Assembly (NCBI GenBank): GCA_001931875.2
Contig: MSJH02000657.1
Span: forward strand, 248,001 to 312,000
DNA length: 64,000 nucleotides
Reading direction: 5' to 3'
Source of the DNA: Byssochlamys sp. IMV 00236
Taxonomy: Eukaryota > Ascomycota > Eurotiomycetes > Eurotiales > Thermoascaceae
Of this stretch, positions 1 through 12,503 are shown piece after piece (within the stretch, counting starts at the first letter, position 1; the number at the start of each line of letters is the position of its first letter). The notes below the pieces were generated by a model. It searched no databases and was not told where the DNA came from. It saw nothing but the letters and a program-made list of their open reading frames with translations. Both the position numbers and the translations under genes were made by a program.

Positions 1-1018
1 ACAAGCATCCTTAGAACGGCTATAGAGAAGCTCAAGATCAGTAATCAGCATCGCGGATCGGAGCAGATAATTTCGCCGTAGGGCCGGCCCCTGTCCGCAT
101 TTTTCAGTGATACAGACTTCCCTCTCCCCAAAGCTTTCATCTCTTTATACATCCAATCGTCTTGGTATCAGTCTGTTCTGCAATCGTTCCCATATTCGTT
201 TTTCTATGAGTATCGTCCGAACGGTGGGAGAAAATATTTCTGAGACCTGATGGTGAGTCCGATACTGCGCAGCTTTCCGATGCAGGGCCTATTCCGGGCT
301 TAATCCTACAAAAATCTCTGGTATCGAGCAGATCTGGGGATCCGAAGCGGGAACGCTTTGTTAGTCCTTGATCCGACGTGGCCTGCAGTGATTCGCGAAT
401 GAATTGTTAGTTGCCAGAGATCAAAGGTCGTAAATGAATGACGGAAGTCGACTAGACGACTAGACCAAAAAGGAGAACTCCTCAGAGGTCTGGTCCTAGC
501 TGGATCTAACAATGAATATTGACAGTCTTAGAAGAGGATGCTAGCGCGCAGGAGAAAAGGGGACTGCCAGCATTTGGCATGACAATCACACTCAACGAAC
601 CACAACACGAAGTTATTAAACTGGAGGGTATAAACCGTGACGACGCTTGTCGCATTCTGGGCAGTATATCTCCTTAGCACGAGCGAGGTCGCCGTCGACC
701 ACAGGGCTTGTGGTGTGATTTTCGAAGCATTCAACCCTGGTTTTTTTTTATGCATTAGTTAGTTCGCTCACTCAGACTGCACATGAACCTATGTTGTTTT
801 CTTTTGGGCATTTGCTTCTTTTGTTCTAGTTCTACTACTATGGAAGCCCCCAGTTGTTTTTCTGGGCGTTGCTTATACCGTTCTGATTTCACAGCGAACC
901 ACCGTGATACTCGCACCTCAGCATTTCGTGGTTGGCCGCGGCAGGTCATGGTTTTCATTTTGACTCCAGCAGGGCCTTACTCAAATGAACTCCATAGAAC
1001 CCCTGACTCCTCGCTGGT
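1..1018. other. Intergenic, no supported gene
   Basis: Only short open frames occur on both strands, none with a recognisable domain or a convincing ATG context. The stretch probably holds the 3' flank of the HNH gene that ends at 1019, plus flanking sequence from outside the window. I see no RNA gene or repeat of note in it. Confidence 0.5.
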
Positions 1019-2140
1019 CTACTCTTCGTCATCTTCATCGTCATCTTCATCATCATCATATTCAATACTATCTGCAGCCCCACGAATAGCAGCAATCCTA
1101 TGCAGGACCCACTGCATCTGTAACAGATGGTAGGACGGCAAAGGATGGGTCTGTGGGTTATGAGTCTTGAAAGTTATCACATCGCCGGACTTGACCAGAC
1201 AATCTGTATGGCCATTTAACAGCTTAACGCACCGTCCCGTTGAATTAAGATCCGACCGCAGATCAGGCCGAGATGTGAGGATCGTATATGGCGCGATATC
1301 TTTGCGTTTATTCGCCGGTAGCCAAAAGAACTCTACCTCCATCGTCTTCATGTCTGCGGAGGGAGGGCGTGGCTTGAGCGCAAAGAGGCATCTGTCCCAA
1401 TAGGCATGCGCGCTAGGAGAGAGCGTGATGAGGTTTTCGCATTTTTCGGTCCCATTACCTCCCAATATAGCATCTTCCCATTGTTTAACATGCTCTGCTG
1501 TCCAGAAGGCTCGAAGAGATGCCCAGAATTCCCCTCGGAGACTGTTCCCAAGGCTAAGTGGGAATATGTGGGCTGCTTCCACCATTTGGTCAGCGTGTGT
1601 AATAACACACGTTTGGGAGTCTCTCTGGAGGCACTGACGCAATATATTAGTTGATACCCAATCTTGGCTTATTTGGGTGTACTCACGTTATCAATAGCCA
1701 CCTGGGATCGGACCTTCTTAGCTGATAGCAACGGTGAGTTAGGATCTATTACAGACTGAGACTCATCGGTAGATGTCCGCTGCCTTTTGCCAGTCGGGGT
1801 AGACGCTTCACTTGAAGGGTTTGTGTTTCCTCCCCAAGGATCCTTAACCCTTCTTCGGTTTGCCCCTAAAGAAATTAGCCCAGTAGTCATTTATTATAAC
1901 CCTAGAATACTTACAAATCTCTACGGCATCTAATATCATTGGATTGCCAGCCACGAAGACGGATGCCTTGACTGGATCGTCGTGGCTTGCGATTCTGCGT
2001 AGTGATTCAACGTCGGCTACCCAAAGGGCAGCCCAGTTCTCTACACGAGCGTGAGTCAGATTGTTGGCTTCAATGAGGCGTTGCAGCTTTTCAAGAAGAT
2101 CTAGTCTGTCCTGAGACTCGAATTCCTCCGTAAGACTCAT
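1019..2140 (-). CDS. HNH endonuclease-domain protein
   Basis: Three exons on the minus strand: 2140-1915, 1865-1687 and 1633-1019. The introns are 49 bp (GTAAGT donor, CTAAT-like branch, TTTAG acceptor) and 53 bp (GTGAGT donor, CTAAT branch, GTCAG acceptor). The model gives 339 residues. The start is the ATG at 2140; the frame is open further upstream but has no other ATG. The N-terminal third is helical and unrecognised, and a Ser/Thr-rich linker lies around residues 85-125. From about residue 136 the protein resembles the fungal HNH_2 domain: a Cys-Val-Ile-Thr strand, a central His at about 157 in AAHIFP, then Asn202 in ENLITL and His211 in SAHAYWD, which match the metal-binding and catalytic positions. 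The C-terminus is an Asp/Glu tail. Such genes are numerous and poorly studied in moulds. Nuclease activity is inferred from the motif, and the biological role is unknown. Confidence 0.8.
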
Positions 2141-2249
2141 TCTCGAGAACGGAGTTGAATTGCTGCTGGTGGTAGAACTGCGCAGTTGGCTTGCGAAAGA
2201 GTTCAAGGCAGATATGGCCGTCTTTGAGATAATCGGAGCTCGTAATTTC

Positions 2250-2286
2250 AAGGAAAGTTAAAGGAGAGTTGAAGGAAAGTTGAAGG
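2250..2286. repeat. 11-bp tandem repeat, about 3.4 copies
   Basis: Three consecutive 11-mers of the form AAGGAAAGTTG with one or two differences, then a partial AAGG. It lies about 110 bp upstream of the ATG of the HNH gene, so it falls in that gene's leader or promoter. Confidence 0.7.
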
Positions 2287-4800
2287 TCGAGTCATTCTAA
2301 CGCTGTTAGGCAACCACGACCTGGCCTGATTCTGCCTGGCTATAGATAGCCCTGTTACGCTTGCCGACGTCCTTACCACAAACGTTCGGTTAACAGCACC
2401 AACCGATAAATAAGATGCTGGTGTGGACTTCATGGAATGGGTGGGCAGCCAGGTGGATGTGGCTTAAACTCAACGGGTTCAACATTGGCATCTGATTCTA
2501 TTAACTGTTCTGGGATTGACGCCAGAGAACTAGAGTGAAATTGCCTAGGGTTCTAAAACTCTGGGGTTGCGAGATTCTCACCTCAGTAATCGCATTCTAC
2601 TGTATTCTCCGCGGTTGCCTGAGATAAAAGAATACCATAGAAGGGTTCTCTGCCGAAAAAGGAGAAAAGTATCTGTTTTGTCATAGCAAATAATGTTGGA
2701 TATGTCGCCGATGACTGATCGGGGCAGTAGACACATTGTAAATAGAGGTACCGCCGTTCTCCTAAGTATTCTGTCGCTGTGGGGTTATTGGACCATCTTA
2801 TTGACAATAATGACAACAAGGGAACAAGGCGATGTCTGTTGCATAATTGCAGAATCAACAAGAGGAGCTTGTGCAAATACAATGTGATAACTATGTTCAG
2901 CATTCTCAGGCATTTGACTAGACAGCCGAATTTACCTACCGGAGACTGTTTTACTCTCAGATTTCGGGGATATATCCAGTCCTCGATGCGTTTACTGAAC
3001 GACGTGGCCTGGACCTCAATGCTCAGATAATCAGGTCTTATCTGATTAGATGTGTCCTCACAACGCGCGGATCGATTTCTGCACGACCATGCAGATGAGC
3101 TGTGGACATGAATCAATCGGGCTACGATTTACCACTCAGTGGATCTCAGATGAATATCTTAATAGCAAAGATAGTAACTTAAAGTTTAGCGCTCTAGTAG
3201 TAGTGGCCGAAAGTTTGCTACGCATTTACTGTATTAGGATATTCGCTAAGGGACAAGTACATACATACTTCCTATGCAAGATGCCGGGGGCATCTAACTT
3301 ACTCCAGGACGGATATGCATGTTTAATTGTGATTGTCAAGCGCTAACTATCAGTCTATCATCGACAGTATTCCATTGACTGAGAGGAATAAATGGCTCTG
3401 GTAAAAGTACATACATTGTCTTCTTACACGACATAATGTCTCAGTGTCTCAGTACACCCGTGGGAAGCTAATCAATACCTTCTGCAGTAGACTCGAGTAT
3501 TATTCTGTCATATTGTCCTTGCGGAAGTCTCCAAAATGCAGACGACCTCTATTCGATTGATTAATATTTGATAAGGAAAGCCGATCTCTTCGATCGGCGA
3601 GCCGGCAGTTGTTGCTGACGTACAGTCCTTAACGAGCCGATGCCGGAGCCGAAGTGGGCTGATGTTGGATTTGGCATTGCACTTCAATCTACTCCCGTAC
3701 TTAGTTCTCTACCTAATAATGATTTCTCCACGCACTAAATAGCTGAGAAACCGTGCCAAACAAAGTAAGTGGCTCTCCCCGCAATCTGGCCCGTCCTGCA
3801 ACTGAGATATCTGGTTGGACTTCAGGATGGAAGCCGTTTCCACTCTGTTTAAGGTAAGCTGAGAGGTTGTCGGCAGTCTTGGAACCGTGACGATGTCGAA
3901 CGTCATCCACAATCTGCTGCCTACCTATGCTCTTGCACCAAGGAAATCTCAATTTTCTAATCGTCTTTTTATGACAATGGTCACAGTCAACCTATTCCGG
4001 TAGTCGAGGGCGCGCACATCCATAGCCAACGTGGGGCACAATATTCCCGGCTTCGCCTCTTTGCAACCACCACCAGGAGATGATTCTTGATAGCCTACAG
4101 GGGTGCCACGGGGTCCTCTTGAGAAGAAGAAATGCTTTCCCCGAAAGAACAAGATCGGCGACAGAGCTGGAGCCGCGAGCCTCGCCACTCTAGCCGTTCG
4201 ATCCGAACTGGAGCTATCCGCGTCTTCAACAAAACTCGTCCATCATCACTCCAATCTCCGGTCCAAGATGATCTCATGCATATTATTTGTGCCCCAGAAG
4301 ACTGTATCTCTAATATCCTTGGACCGGCTTGTTCCGGATGCGCGTGCGGAAGGTGATAGGCCACCTACTCCTGCATACTATTTGATAATAAGCTCTTTTA
4401 GATCTCAATTCATACATTACGGAGAACCCGGAAACCGGAGGACTATCCTCCTTGACTTCATCTCCAGGTCGCTTTCTTGGTATGCCTCTGTAAAGGGCGG
4501 CCGCTACGATGGTTTGCCGATGACATCCCCACGTCATGGTTCCCGCCTAGCAAAGATGTGGAGTAATTTTTCATCTACCTCGAATTGAAATGCTGAGAGG
4601 ATAATCGCCTTTCCTCTTTCTCCGGACTTTTTGGGATAGTTATGGGAAGCTTGCGTCACTAGTCTGTAGCTGACAAAAGATGATGCCTAGATCACGACAA
4701 GAAATGCATATATCTACCCTCTATGCACCCTCTTTGGGTGATCTGCCAGGAACTTCAACCAGCAGATCTTGACTCGTCTTCTTGGGTACAGCTTCTCAAG
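2287..4800. other. Intergenic 2.5 kb, no supported gene
   Basis: The longest frames (177 residues on the minus strand ending at 2583; 161 residues on the plus strand, 4103-4588) lack recognisable domains, good start contexts or splice partners. It contains the promoter of the HNH gene on the left and of the Rds1-like gene on the right. It may hold decayed genes, but I could not match any family by eye. Confidence 0.45.
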
Positions 4801-6280
4801 ATGCCTTCAACCCATATCAGCGTCGCGGCGCTGCTGGCCTTGGTGCCCTTCACCTTGGCAGCTCCAGCCACCACGTCTGCAAGTACAACCCCAGATTCTG
4901 CGGCTGCTACGTCCACGTCTGCACCCTCTGCACCGCCTCTGCGTAGTCATCCGACATCGATCAGCCATGGACCCTACCTCGGCACTGCTACGACTACAGG
5001 GGCTTTGACAGCTGCCAGCGGTATACTCGGAACAGCTATTCCATCGCTGCCACCCAACCCCAACGCAACGACGTACCCAAGTGACGGAAAGCTCCATGAC
5101 GCTGAGCCTGCTCCGTACGTACCGGCTGGAGGAGTTGGCACCAACGGTACTCCGCCCGTCTATAACGCAAAGAGTGACTTTGACTATGAATCCTTGGTAT
5201 GTTTCTTGCATTGCCCAGCGATAAAGAGCCATTCATGCTAACAAGTTATAGGCACTTGCACTCTACCAGGAATGGATTGAATTGGATCTGTTCCACAATG
5301 GCCTGGCAAAGTTCTCTGTGGAAGACTTCGAGGCAGCCGGTCTAACTGCTGAAGACCGCTTCCTGATTGAGTTTATGGCAGACCAAGAAGCCGGGCACGC
5401 CACTATGATCAGCAACATCCTGGGTGCTTCGGCTCCGCAGCAGTGCCAGTACAACTACCCGTACACGAACGTGCGGGAGTTTGTCGACTTTTGCCAGAAG
5501 CTCACCCGTTTCGGTGAATCGGGTGTCTATGGCTTCCTTGGCCATCTTGACTCACGGGAAGCCGCAACGCTCTTGCTGCAGTCAATCACTACGGAGGCCC
5601 GTCAGCAGATGATTTTCCGTCAGTTTGAAGGTCTATTCCCGATGCCAGTCTGGTTCGAGGTTGGCGTGCCTCAGTCCTGGGCCTGGTCTCTCATCTCGCC
5701 CTACATCGCTTCGTGTCCAGCCAACCAGACCAGATTGGCATGGCAGAACTTCCCAGCCCTCTGGGTGCTGAACCAGCCTAACCCAGAGCGCATTAACGGC
5801 ACATCCGGTTTCAACGAGACCATCAGCGCTGGTATGAACACCATGAACGCAACGGTTCCCAACAGTGACTCGTGTCTCAATGCCACCGGCGTTGGTACGA
5901 ACTGCGGCCCTGCTATCACCCACAACCGCACGATTCCTCTATCCTACCCTGGACGCCAAGTTTTCTTCGAGTGGGAGACTCCTGGTAAGGCCGTCGGTCC
6001 CAACAATAGCTACATCACCTCATCACAGGCTGGAGCTCCCAAGTATGTCGTCTGGGCGACGCAGCTGAACGTAACCTACTCAGCTCTTGTTCTCAATGGT
6101 AGCAACTCCACTGCGGGTTGGACCCTCCAGCCCAACGTGTCGACCTACCAGGGCGATCCTGCTATCAACGGAACCATGTTTGTTGCCATCACTGACGACA
6201 ACCCATTCCTGACGCCCTTCAACTTCAGCTTGATCAACCCTCACGTGGTGGCTGGTCCTGCTCTCTACCAATCTGGTTAA
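4801..6280 (+). CDS. rds1: Secreted Rds1-like ferritin-fold protein
   Basis: Two exons, 4801-5196 and 5252-6280, with a 55 bp intron (GTATGT donor, GCTAAC branch, TATAG acceptor) that joins ...YESL to ALALYQEWIEL. The product has 474 residues. The first 20 or so residues look like a signal peptide (hydrophobic core, then LAAPA), followed by an Ala/Ser/Thr/Pro-rich stretch to about residue 115. The ferritin-like helical domain begins near residue 120 and includes EWIELDLFHNG and a helix carrying EAGHATM. Many NxS/T sequons in the C-terminal half fit an extracellular or cell-wall glycoprotein. No GPI-type tail is seen. The family is named after fission yeast rds1, which responds to nutrient stress; the biochemical function is not established. 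Several sexual-development or pigment-associated mould proteins share this fold. Confidence 0.9.
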
Positions 6281-7014
6281 AGAGACTTGACGGACAACGC
6301 CGCGTCTTGTGGTGTTGAACGCGCTCAGTAACGCTGATATGATGGAAAACTGGTCTATGCTACTAATCTGTACAGAAGGAGTTCTTAATCTCCGCTACAG
6401 GCCACTCTATAATGTATGATAATTTCACCTATTGATTAATGCGGAATAATCATGCTCCAAGTGCAATAATCTATATACACCAGCCTCTCTTAAAAGTAAA
6501 CGGTAGATTTTTCCGGGTGAAAAGAGCAGCAGTCTGGTGATATTGATGAGATCATCATCGCTTATGCATTTTTGCAATATTTCAGCCGGGATACTCGTAG
6601 TTTATGGCCGCTACCAAACAGGGTCCGGCTGGATCCGGTGTGGCAAAGAAGCCATGGGTTGGATGAGCGAGCTTCAGGGAACTGGGCAAAGTCAATTCGG
6701 ATATCAACTGGTTTCAGGGAGACGCGCACAATCAACCTTCTAGATAGATCACTCCACAGTGAGTGGAAAAATAAAATCGTTGAATAACATGCATCATAAA
6801 TTCATAATACACAGTTAATACTTCCGATATCCCGTAGTCTAACGCCGCCGAATGCCGGAATGCCAAGGAAGCTTCTCGATCTAGTTAGTACTGTAAGAGT
6901 TAACCCGCCAGAGCTTAACTTTATCGCCAAACACGATAATGATCTGATCACCACCTGGTCTGGACCAACTCGTGAGCTTTTTTCAACCAGGGAAAACAGA
7001 AACAATAACCTGTG
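6281..7014. other. Intergenic, no supported gene
   Basis: Contains the 3' flank of the Rds1-like gene and the 5' flank of the next gene on the same strand. The short open frames here show no family resemblance. Confidence 0.5.
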
Positions 7015-7863
7015 ATGGACGCTCCACGGAACCGAAAACAGCGTCGAGCTGCTGCTAAAGAACCAGACTCCTTCGATCCGTCCTCCATCCCTCTGGCGCG
7101 ACCGCCACCCCCGAGCCAGAACCAGAGGACGAAAACGCTCTTGGAGATCGCGGAGGAGAGGCAGCGGGAACTATATCGTCTACATGGCCAAGATAATTCA
7201 CAGGAAACTGGAGAGGGAAACGGAACTGAAACACAAAGGGGGAAGCAGGCGCAGTTCATGCGGATAGGGCCCGATGGAAATCTCGTTCCTGTGCCTTCTT
7301 CTTCTTCGTCTTCACCAAATGATAATGATAACGACGAAGATGCGACTGCAGACCCTGATGACGCCATCTCGCCCTTCATCGATACCCTTCTCCTCTCGAT
7401 CCCGCTCTCCGCCATGCATCTCACACTCTCATACCTCGCTGCGCATCAGTATGCGCAGGATATACCCGTGAAGAAACTCGTTAACGAATCGGTCTTCGCT
7501 GCGTTGCCCGTTCTCACGTTCCTGATCCATCTTTCTCACGGACATATCATCTCCTTTGGGAAGACAGATAGAAGCTCGAAGCAGCCCCCGCGTCTATCTG
7601 ACTTGTCCTTTTCATCGATCTGGAAATTAATATTTCCACCTACGTTGCGCACACTCGTGTTCCTACCGCTGGCGGTGGCCCTGGGTGCGAAGCTCGTCGC
7701 ACTGACGAATGACGCGGGATATTATGCCGTGATGAAGAGAGCTCCGTCCATCGGGACACTCTGGGTGTGGTCTGTACTCGAGCTGTCTGCCGGGGCAGCA
7801 GCTATTGGGGTCATAGTCCCTCTCGCATGGGGTGTGTTGTGGATGGGGTATACAATCATTTAG
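7015..7863 (+). CDS. Conserved fungal membrane protein, function unknown
   Basis: Single exon of 282 residues starting at the ATG at 7015; the frame is open one codon upstream only with a GTG. The N-terminus is basic (RNRKQRRAAA), followed by a Pro-rich and then a Ser/Asp-rich acidic stretch to about residue 120. The rest is hydrophobic, with about four probable membrane segments: around residues 126-145, 162-180, 215-235 and 250-280. The layout of a short RKQRR head, a linker and a four-helix membrane part resembles a conserved ascomycete family I recall as DUF7719; that name needs a search. No catalytic motif is visible. It may be an ER or organelle membrane protein, but nothing in the sequence fixes the location. 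Confidence 0.8.
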   Translation: MDAPRNRKQRRAAAKEPDSFDPSSIPLARPPPPSQNQRTKTLLEIAEERQRELYRLHGQDNSQETGEGNGTETQRGKQAQFMRIGPDGNLVPVPSSSSSSPNDNDNDEDATADPDDAISPFIDTLLLSIPLSAMHLTLSYLAAHQYAQDIPVKKLVNESVFAALPVLTFLIHLSHGHIISFGKTDRSSKQPPRLSDLSFSSIWKLIFPPTLRTLVFLPLAVALGAKLVALTNDAGYYAVMKRAPSIGTLWVWSVLELSAGAAAIGVIVPLAWGVLWMGYTII

Positions 7864-8196
7864 CGCGTAGTCGCTTGTTACGGCATAGCGTTCATAATTT
7901 CTGCGTTGTATACGGAGTTCAAATGCTTGGAAACTAATCAATCATAAGGGTGGCGCTTCGCGATTTGGTGTTGAGGAATATATCGCCGACTTTTCGTATT
8001 TGGGATTACCCTCGAGTACTACAACAAATCGGGGTTTCCTCTCTTCGGGCATCGTATATCCTGTTTGATTCATGTCGGCTTTCTCTGAAGCATTGCGGGT
8101 GTTTAAACGGGGATATCAAAAGCAGTGATTTGTTTCTCCGTTCATTGAATGTGAAGTTCATTTCTCGACGGATCTACCATACCAAAAAAAAAAGAA

Positions 8197-8216
8197 NNNN
8201 NNNNNNNNNNNNNNNN
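8197..8216. other. Assembly gap (20 N)
   Basis: Twenty consecutive N, flanked on the left by an A-rich run and on the right by a TC-rich run. A fixed 20-N spacer means the true distance is unknown, so the C-terminal end of the neighbouring pseudogene and its separation from the upstream gene are uncertain. Confidence 0.98.
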
Positions 8217-8249
8217 AAGCTACGCCTCTGCCCGTATCCTCATCCCTCT

Positions 8250-9455
8250 CTCTCTCTCTCATTGATTCATCGCTGCTCTCTGCAGTGCCATCATTTCCTA
8301 CCTTTTTCCTTACTGAATTCCACTTCATCGGAAGTGCGAGTACCCTGCCCAATGCAGACGGCGGTATCGCCAGTATAAACACATTTCGCAGCCCCTGATT
8401 ATACGTATCAAGCAGTACTGGCAGTTGACTCGGGTTGATCTATTTCCGCACATTAGTCGCGCCGCGACTCAAGTCCAGGCGCCAGACGATTACGGATCAT
8501 GGCACTTCCGATAGGGACGAAATGGTCCCTGAGAGGTTCTGAATGAGAAATATCAAGGCGGTTCCAATGGGCACCTCCTCTGCAGGTAGAACTGTTTGGA
8601 TTGCAAGGAAGTACTGCTGGACTGCCGCGCCGAAACCGGGGCCTGCGATGATCTCGTACCCGATCTATCGACCGGCAGAAATATCTACATGCACGGTGCA
8701 TAAGTAGTAGGCCTGCACCAACAGCGCCCACTGCGGGACCTGTCAAGGCTGGAGGATTGTAGTTAGTTAACTAGTTAGTTAAAAGCTTGTCTTAGTCACA
8801 ATAACGCCGGCGAGGACGGCGGCGAGCGAGGAAGTTCGTTACGGCGTAAGAGATCAAATTGATGCTAGATTGCAGGGGACTTGCATCCCGAGTAGGCAAG
8901 TAGTAAACAACAAGAAGCGTACATAGCTCCTCCAAGGCAGATCGCCGCCACTAAGCAGGCCGGCGCGGTCCTTTCTATCATGAAATGCAGCGGGAGAAAC
9001 GAAGCTTCTCCATGGTGAGGTAGTTAATTCTGCCATGCCAGGAACAGAGTACTCTCGGCCCCGAATCCGACTACCGCAGGCCGATACTTAGTCCGCGAGC
9101 TATTTCAGGGATGGATATGTCACGCCACCCCATTGCATGGCGAGGAGCAGCATGACTACTGCGGTGATTATCAGGAGATTTCCAAGAAGATCTAGCCCAA
9201 GTAGTCGCTTAGAGAACGGTTCACGGATGCGTTCATTATTCTTGGGCAGATGGCCAATCAGAAGAAGGAAAAGAGATATACTGGATAGTAGATACTACTA
9301 AGTAGTGGTTGCTGTTCCGTTGAGGATGTAGTGTCTGTTGGCGAAACAGTTTGGTCCCATTCACCATTCTCAGGGGTGACAGTGATGACAATATACCTTT
9401 TTCTCAGCTCTTTCTGGCTTATAGATTTTTCCGTTATGGTTGTTGAATCATCCAT
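8250..9455 (-). pseudogene. Decayed MFS (DHA2-type) drug transporter
   Basis: No single frame is open, but pieces in all three minus-strand frames read, in order, like a 14-TM drug:H+ antiporter. First comes an N-terminal tail from the ATG at 9455 (MDDSTTITEK...). Near 9270-9100 there is a loop and helix containing HLPKNNE and LLLAMQWGGVTY, then a stop soon after. YYLPT and INLISYAVTNFLA follow near 8900-8830. GAVGAGLL and, in another frame, AIQTVLPAEEVPIGTALIF lie near 8720-8540. YNQGLRNVFILAI and the final helix with MKWNSV lie near 8410-8310. Stops and frame changes separate the pieces. The N-terminal tail joins almost directly to the mid-protein loop, so roughly the first six helices appear deleted. 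This cannot be rescued by ordinary introns. Export of toxins or drugs was the likely former role; it sits next to two P450 genes. Confidence 0.78.
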
Positions 9456-10125
9456 ATTATAAGAACTCAAAAAGTATATAAAGATCATTACGAGCAAAAT
9501 AGGCGTCATATTAGGATATTTTCCTACAAATGTTTGTCGAATCTGGCCTGAACTAAACTCCATAGAACAAGGGATACTTGAACAACTCTCTTTGTTCGTG
9601 TCCAATGGTCATATAAGGCGATAGGACAATGCACAAGTATGTGGTGTGGGATGCGACGTATACGAGTTGTAGTTAGTGATACAGCTTAGCCAAGTTGTCG
9701 TATTGTATCACCATTGGCACACACTATTCACGCTCGTTGATGTGTTCCTGTGTGCGACTTCACCTGGAGTAACTAGCGGGAACTGCAGATCTCAGAATAT
9801 GCTAGCTAATAGCACTAACTTTACAGTTTCAAACTACTCAATGAATGTTGTACGGTACTTGGTTCCTATATGGTCTGGCGAATAGTAAAAAAAAGGACTG
9901 TGCCACTTTTACTTACGCTACTTGATTTGGGTAACACAAAGCTCTGATAAATCATGAAGAAGTCCCGGGTGCCACATCAGGAGCTAGACACATCTCAAGG
10001 GCCTCTGGATGAGATTTGTGACAGTGTATACCGTTGAGTCATAACCTTGTGAGGCATTGATTGAGATGTACACGTTCAATATTAAGATAGAAGTATGCTA
10101 AGTCACGATCCCAAATATCCGGTAC
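9456..10125. other. Intergenic, no supported gene
   Basis: Separates the transporter pseudogene from the 3' end of the first P450 gene. Only short frames without domain resemblance are present. Confidence 0.5.
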
Positions 10126-11965
10126 CTACAACACTTTCCTTCGCCTCACCTCCACCAACAGATCGGTTCTGGGATCAAGCATTGTCAATGCTGGCTTCTC
10201 GACCGCTGGAAGAGGCACCTTCGTCTCACCAGCCGGTCGCATATCAAATCTTGACAATGCGATTGCAACAAAACGGGTGACCTCTCTCTTGGCGAGGAAC
10301 CGTCCTGGACATAACGTCTTTCCACCGCCAAAAGGTGCAAAGGCCTTAGTAGACTCCAGATTCTTGTCTCTCATCCAGCGCTCTATGTTGAATTCATCAG
10401 CGTCAGGACCGAAGATCCTTGGTTGAAGATGCGTCATTCGCAGAGGACCAAGGACTTGAGTCCCGGGGCGGATGGTCTTGTTGCCGATGACTGTCGTACG
10501 GATCGTGTTGCGGGCAACGGTGCCATTGCTGTACAGACGAAGGGCTTCAAGCCATACTGCATCGAGTGTTGGACAGCAAGAAGAGAGCTCTGTGAGATCA
10601 AGTGAGCCATCTGGACGGCGAAGAGATGATACTTCGCTGGTAATTGTCGCCTTAAGGGCCGGGTCACAGATGATGTGTGCGAAAACCCAAAAAGCCATTC
10701 GAAATGTGTTGAAATTGACGCTGGTTCAAAGTGTCAGTCCAAAGATTCCGACTAAGGGGTTAATATGGATTGTGAAGTTTGTAACGTACGCCCAGAGCAT
10801 CAAAATACTAATTGAAGCAGTCTCTTGAACTGAAAACCCCAGGCGTTGCTGCTCACTCTGCATCCGATTGAATAGCCAACTAATGCGCGGTCGTTCCTCT
10901 TCTGGGCGCGAGTAGTATTTGGCAAAGGCATCAACTAGCTTGTCTCGGGCCTTGTTCAGATCTCTGCAGAAGATTCTAGGAACTTGGTGTGGAATTTTCC
11001 AGCTTGTGTTATCCCACTGCACGTAATGCTCGACGAATTGGGGGTCAATATCCAATATCTCTGGGCCTATAAATGTCATGCAGGCTGCATCAACAAGTGT
11101 GTACCGACAAAAGCTATATAAACTCAGTGATTTTGTTCCGTGCTCTGGATCTTCGGATATGAGGTATCTGGGTGTTGACAACTTGTCCCAAATCAACAAC
11201 TTATCGAGGTATTCTAGGAGAAGCTTTTCGGCAGCCTTAGCCCTTTCACCACCTTGGAACTGCTCCTTGATCCATTCGTCTTGAATATCAATAAAGCGCT
11301 TATCCAATGGGTTCTCTTTCACGAAGAACGGGGCCTCATTTTCATTTTCTTGGTTGCGCTTATAAAGCCTTCCTGGTCGTTCAAGGAACATGAGGCTGTA
11401 ACTCGCTTCTCGCAGGCCGATTCCTGCGAACGTATTCTGCATGTAATGGTCGAAAGACAGTGATTTTGTGTCTCTCCATACAGCTAGAACATCATTTGTG
11501 TTTCGAACTATGAGGAAAGTACGGCCGCCAATTCTAAGCGCATATGGGCCATCTCCTTTAAAGTACCGACTTGATTATGAATGTGCACGTTAGCAGACTA
11601 TTACGGATGAACTCTTCGCAGAGTATAAGGTTACCAGAGTATAAGGTTACTTACTTCGCATTTCGTATAGTACCTTCCGGGTTTATCAGGAAACTGAGTG
11701 TATGGCCTGCTCGAGAGGAAATAGCGGCTGTTAGCTTCCCTCCTTTATGAGATGTAGGTAGATATATAATTTCATTACCGAGTAAAGGAACAAAATATGG
11801 AAAGACCAACGGCTCATTAGGCCAGATCAGTGGGATAATGGTAAACTTCCAAACTCTCCAGCAGAACCAGATTGTTAGTATGGAAATAGTCACGGTTGTA
11901 TCGAATTCGCAATCTCCAAGGTGCTGCAGGCTTTGCAGAGCGCTATGTAAGGCGGAAAATATCAT
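10126..11965 (-). CDS. Cytochrome P450 (CYP7/CYP8-like fungal clan)
   Basis: Three exons on the minus strand: 11965-11655, 11569-10790 and 10720-10126. Introns of 85 bp (GTAAGT, GCTAAC branch) and 69 bp (GTACGT) give 561 residues. A hydrophobic N-terminal anchor around residues 25-50 suggests the ER membrane. The I-helix carries LWAVNFNT (residues 362-369), the K-helix EALR (422-425), and the heme loop FGGGKTLCPG has the axial Cys at 501. The W-x-x-x-x-N-T I-helix and the GGGK-x-x-CPG heme loop resemble fungal P450s annotated as 7-alpha-hydroxylase or prostacyclin-synthase-like. The reaction is presumably mono-oxygenation of a lipophilic substrate; the substrate is unknown. The gene diverges from a second P450 with 538 bp between the start codons and has a dead transporter downstream, a layout often seen in secondary-metabolism or detoxification loci. 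All key residues are present, so it looks functional. Confidence 0.9.
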
Positions 11966-12503
11966 AGCGTCTATAGTAGAGTGTAAAATTGAGGCTGTCG
12001 ATCACTTAGTCAATGAGATGCCTTTCTCTGCGACGAACATTTATCAGCACCCGGTCCTTCCTCTAGTAAATAACTGTCAGTCGGGTTCTACCTTTTTATG
12101 GCACTCCCGCGACGTTTCTTCTTCAACTTGCTTTGTTTCAGCGGGCACTTCCACCCATATGTTCGTCCAAACCCTAGAGCAACTGTGGTTGGACTATGAA
12201 GGCATATTCCGACTCCATAGTCTCACAAGGTTCCAAAAAATGTTTGCATGATTACACAAAAATCTATATTTAGTGCTACATACAGTACTCCTTGAGCGGA
12301 ATCTGCCTTACCCTGCGACATTTGCACACCATGTCTCCGCTCCCAGATTCTAAGGAGATTCCCCTCATATCCAGGCTGAGTGGGTATCATGTTATTGCTC
12401 ACCTAGTATAATGCCCCCCCTCCACCCCAAGAGGTATATCTCCGCTTTCTGTGCTTCTTAAAGTTCCGGCACTGGTGGTGATAATTGTCGATTGTTCGAT
12501 ACA
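11966..12503. promoter_or_regulatory. Divergent promoter between two P450 genes
   Basis: 538 bp between the ATGs of two head-to-head P450 genes, with no gene inside. It must contain both promoters and could co-regulate them. I could not identify a specific operator. Confidence 0.55.

Noticed and set aside
2583..3116. 177-codon minus-strand frame
   Set aside because: No recognisable domain and atypical composition; nothing supports transcription.
4103..4588. 161-codon plus-strand frame
   Set aside because: Start context poor, overlapping antisense frames of similar length, no domain.
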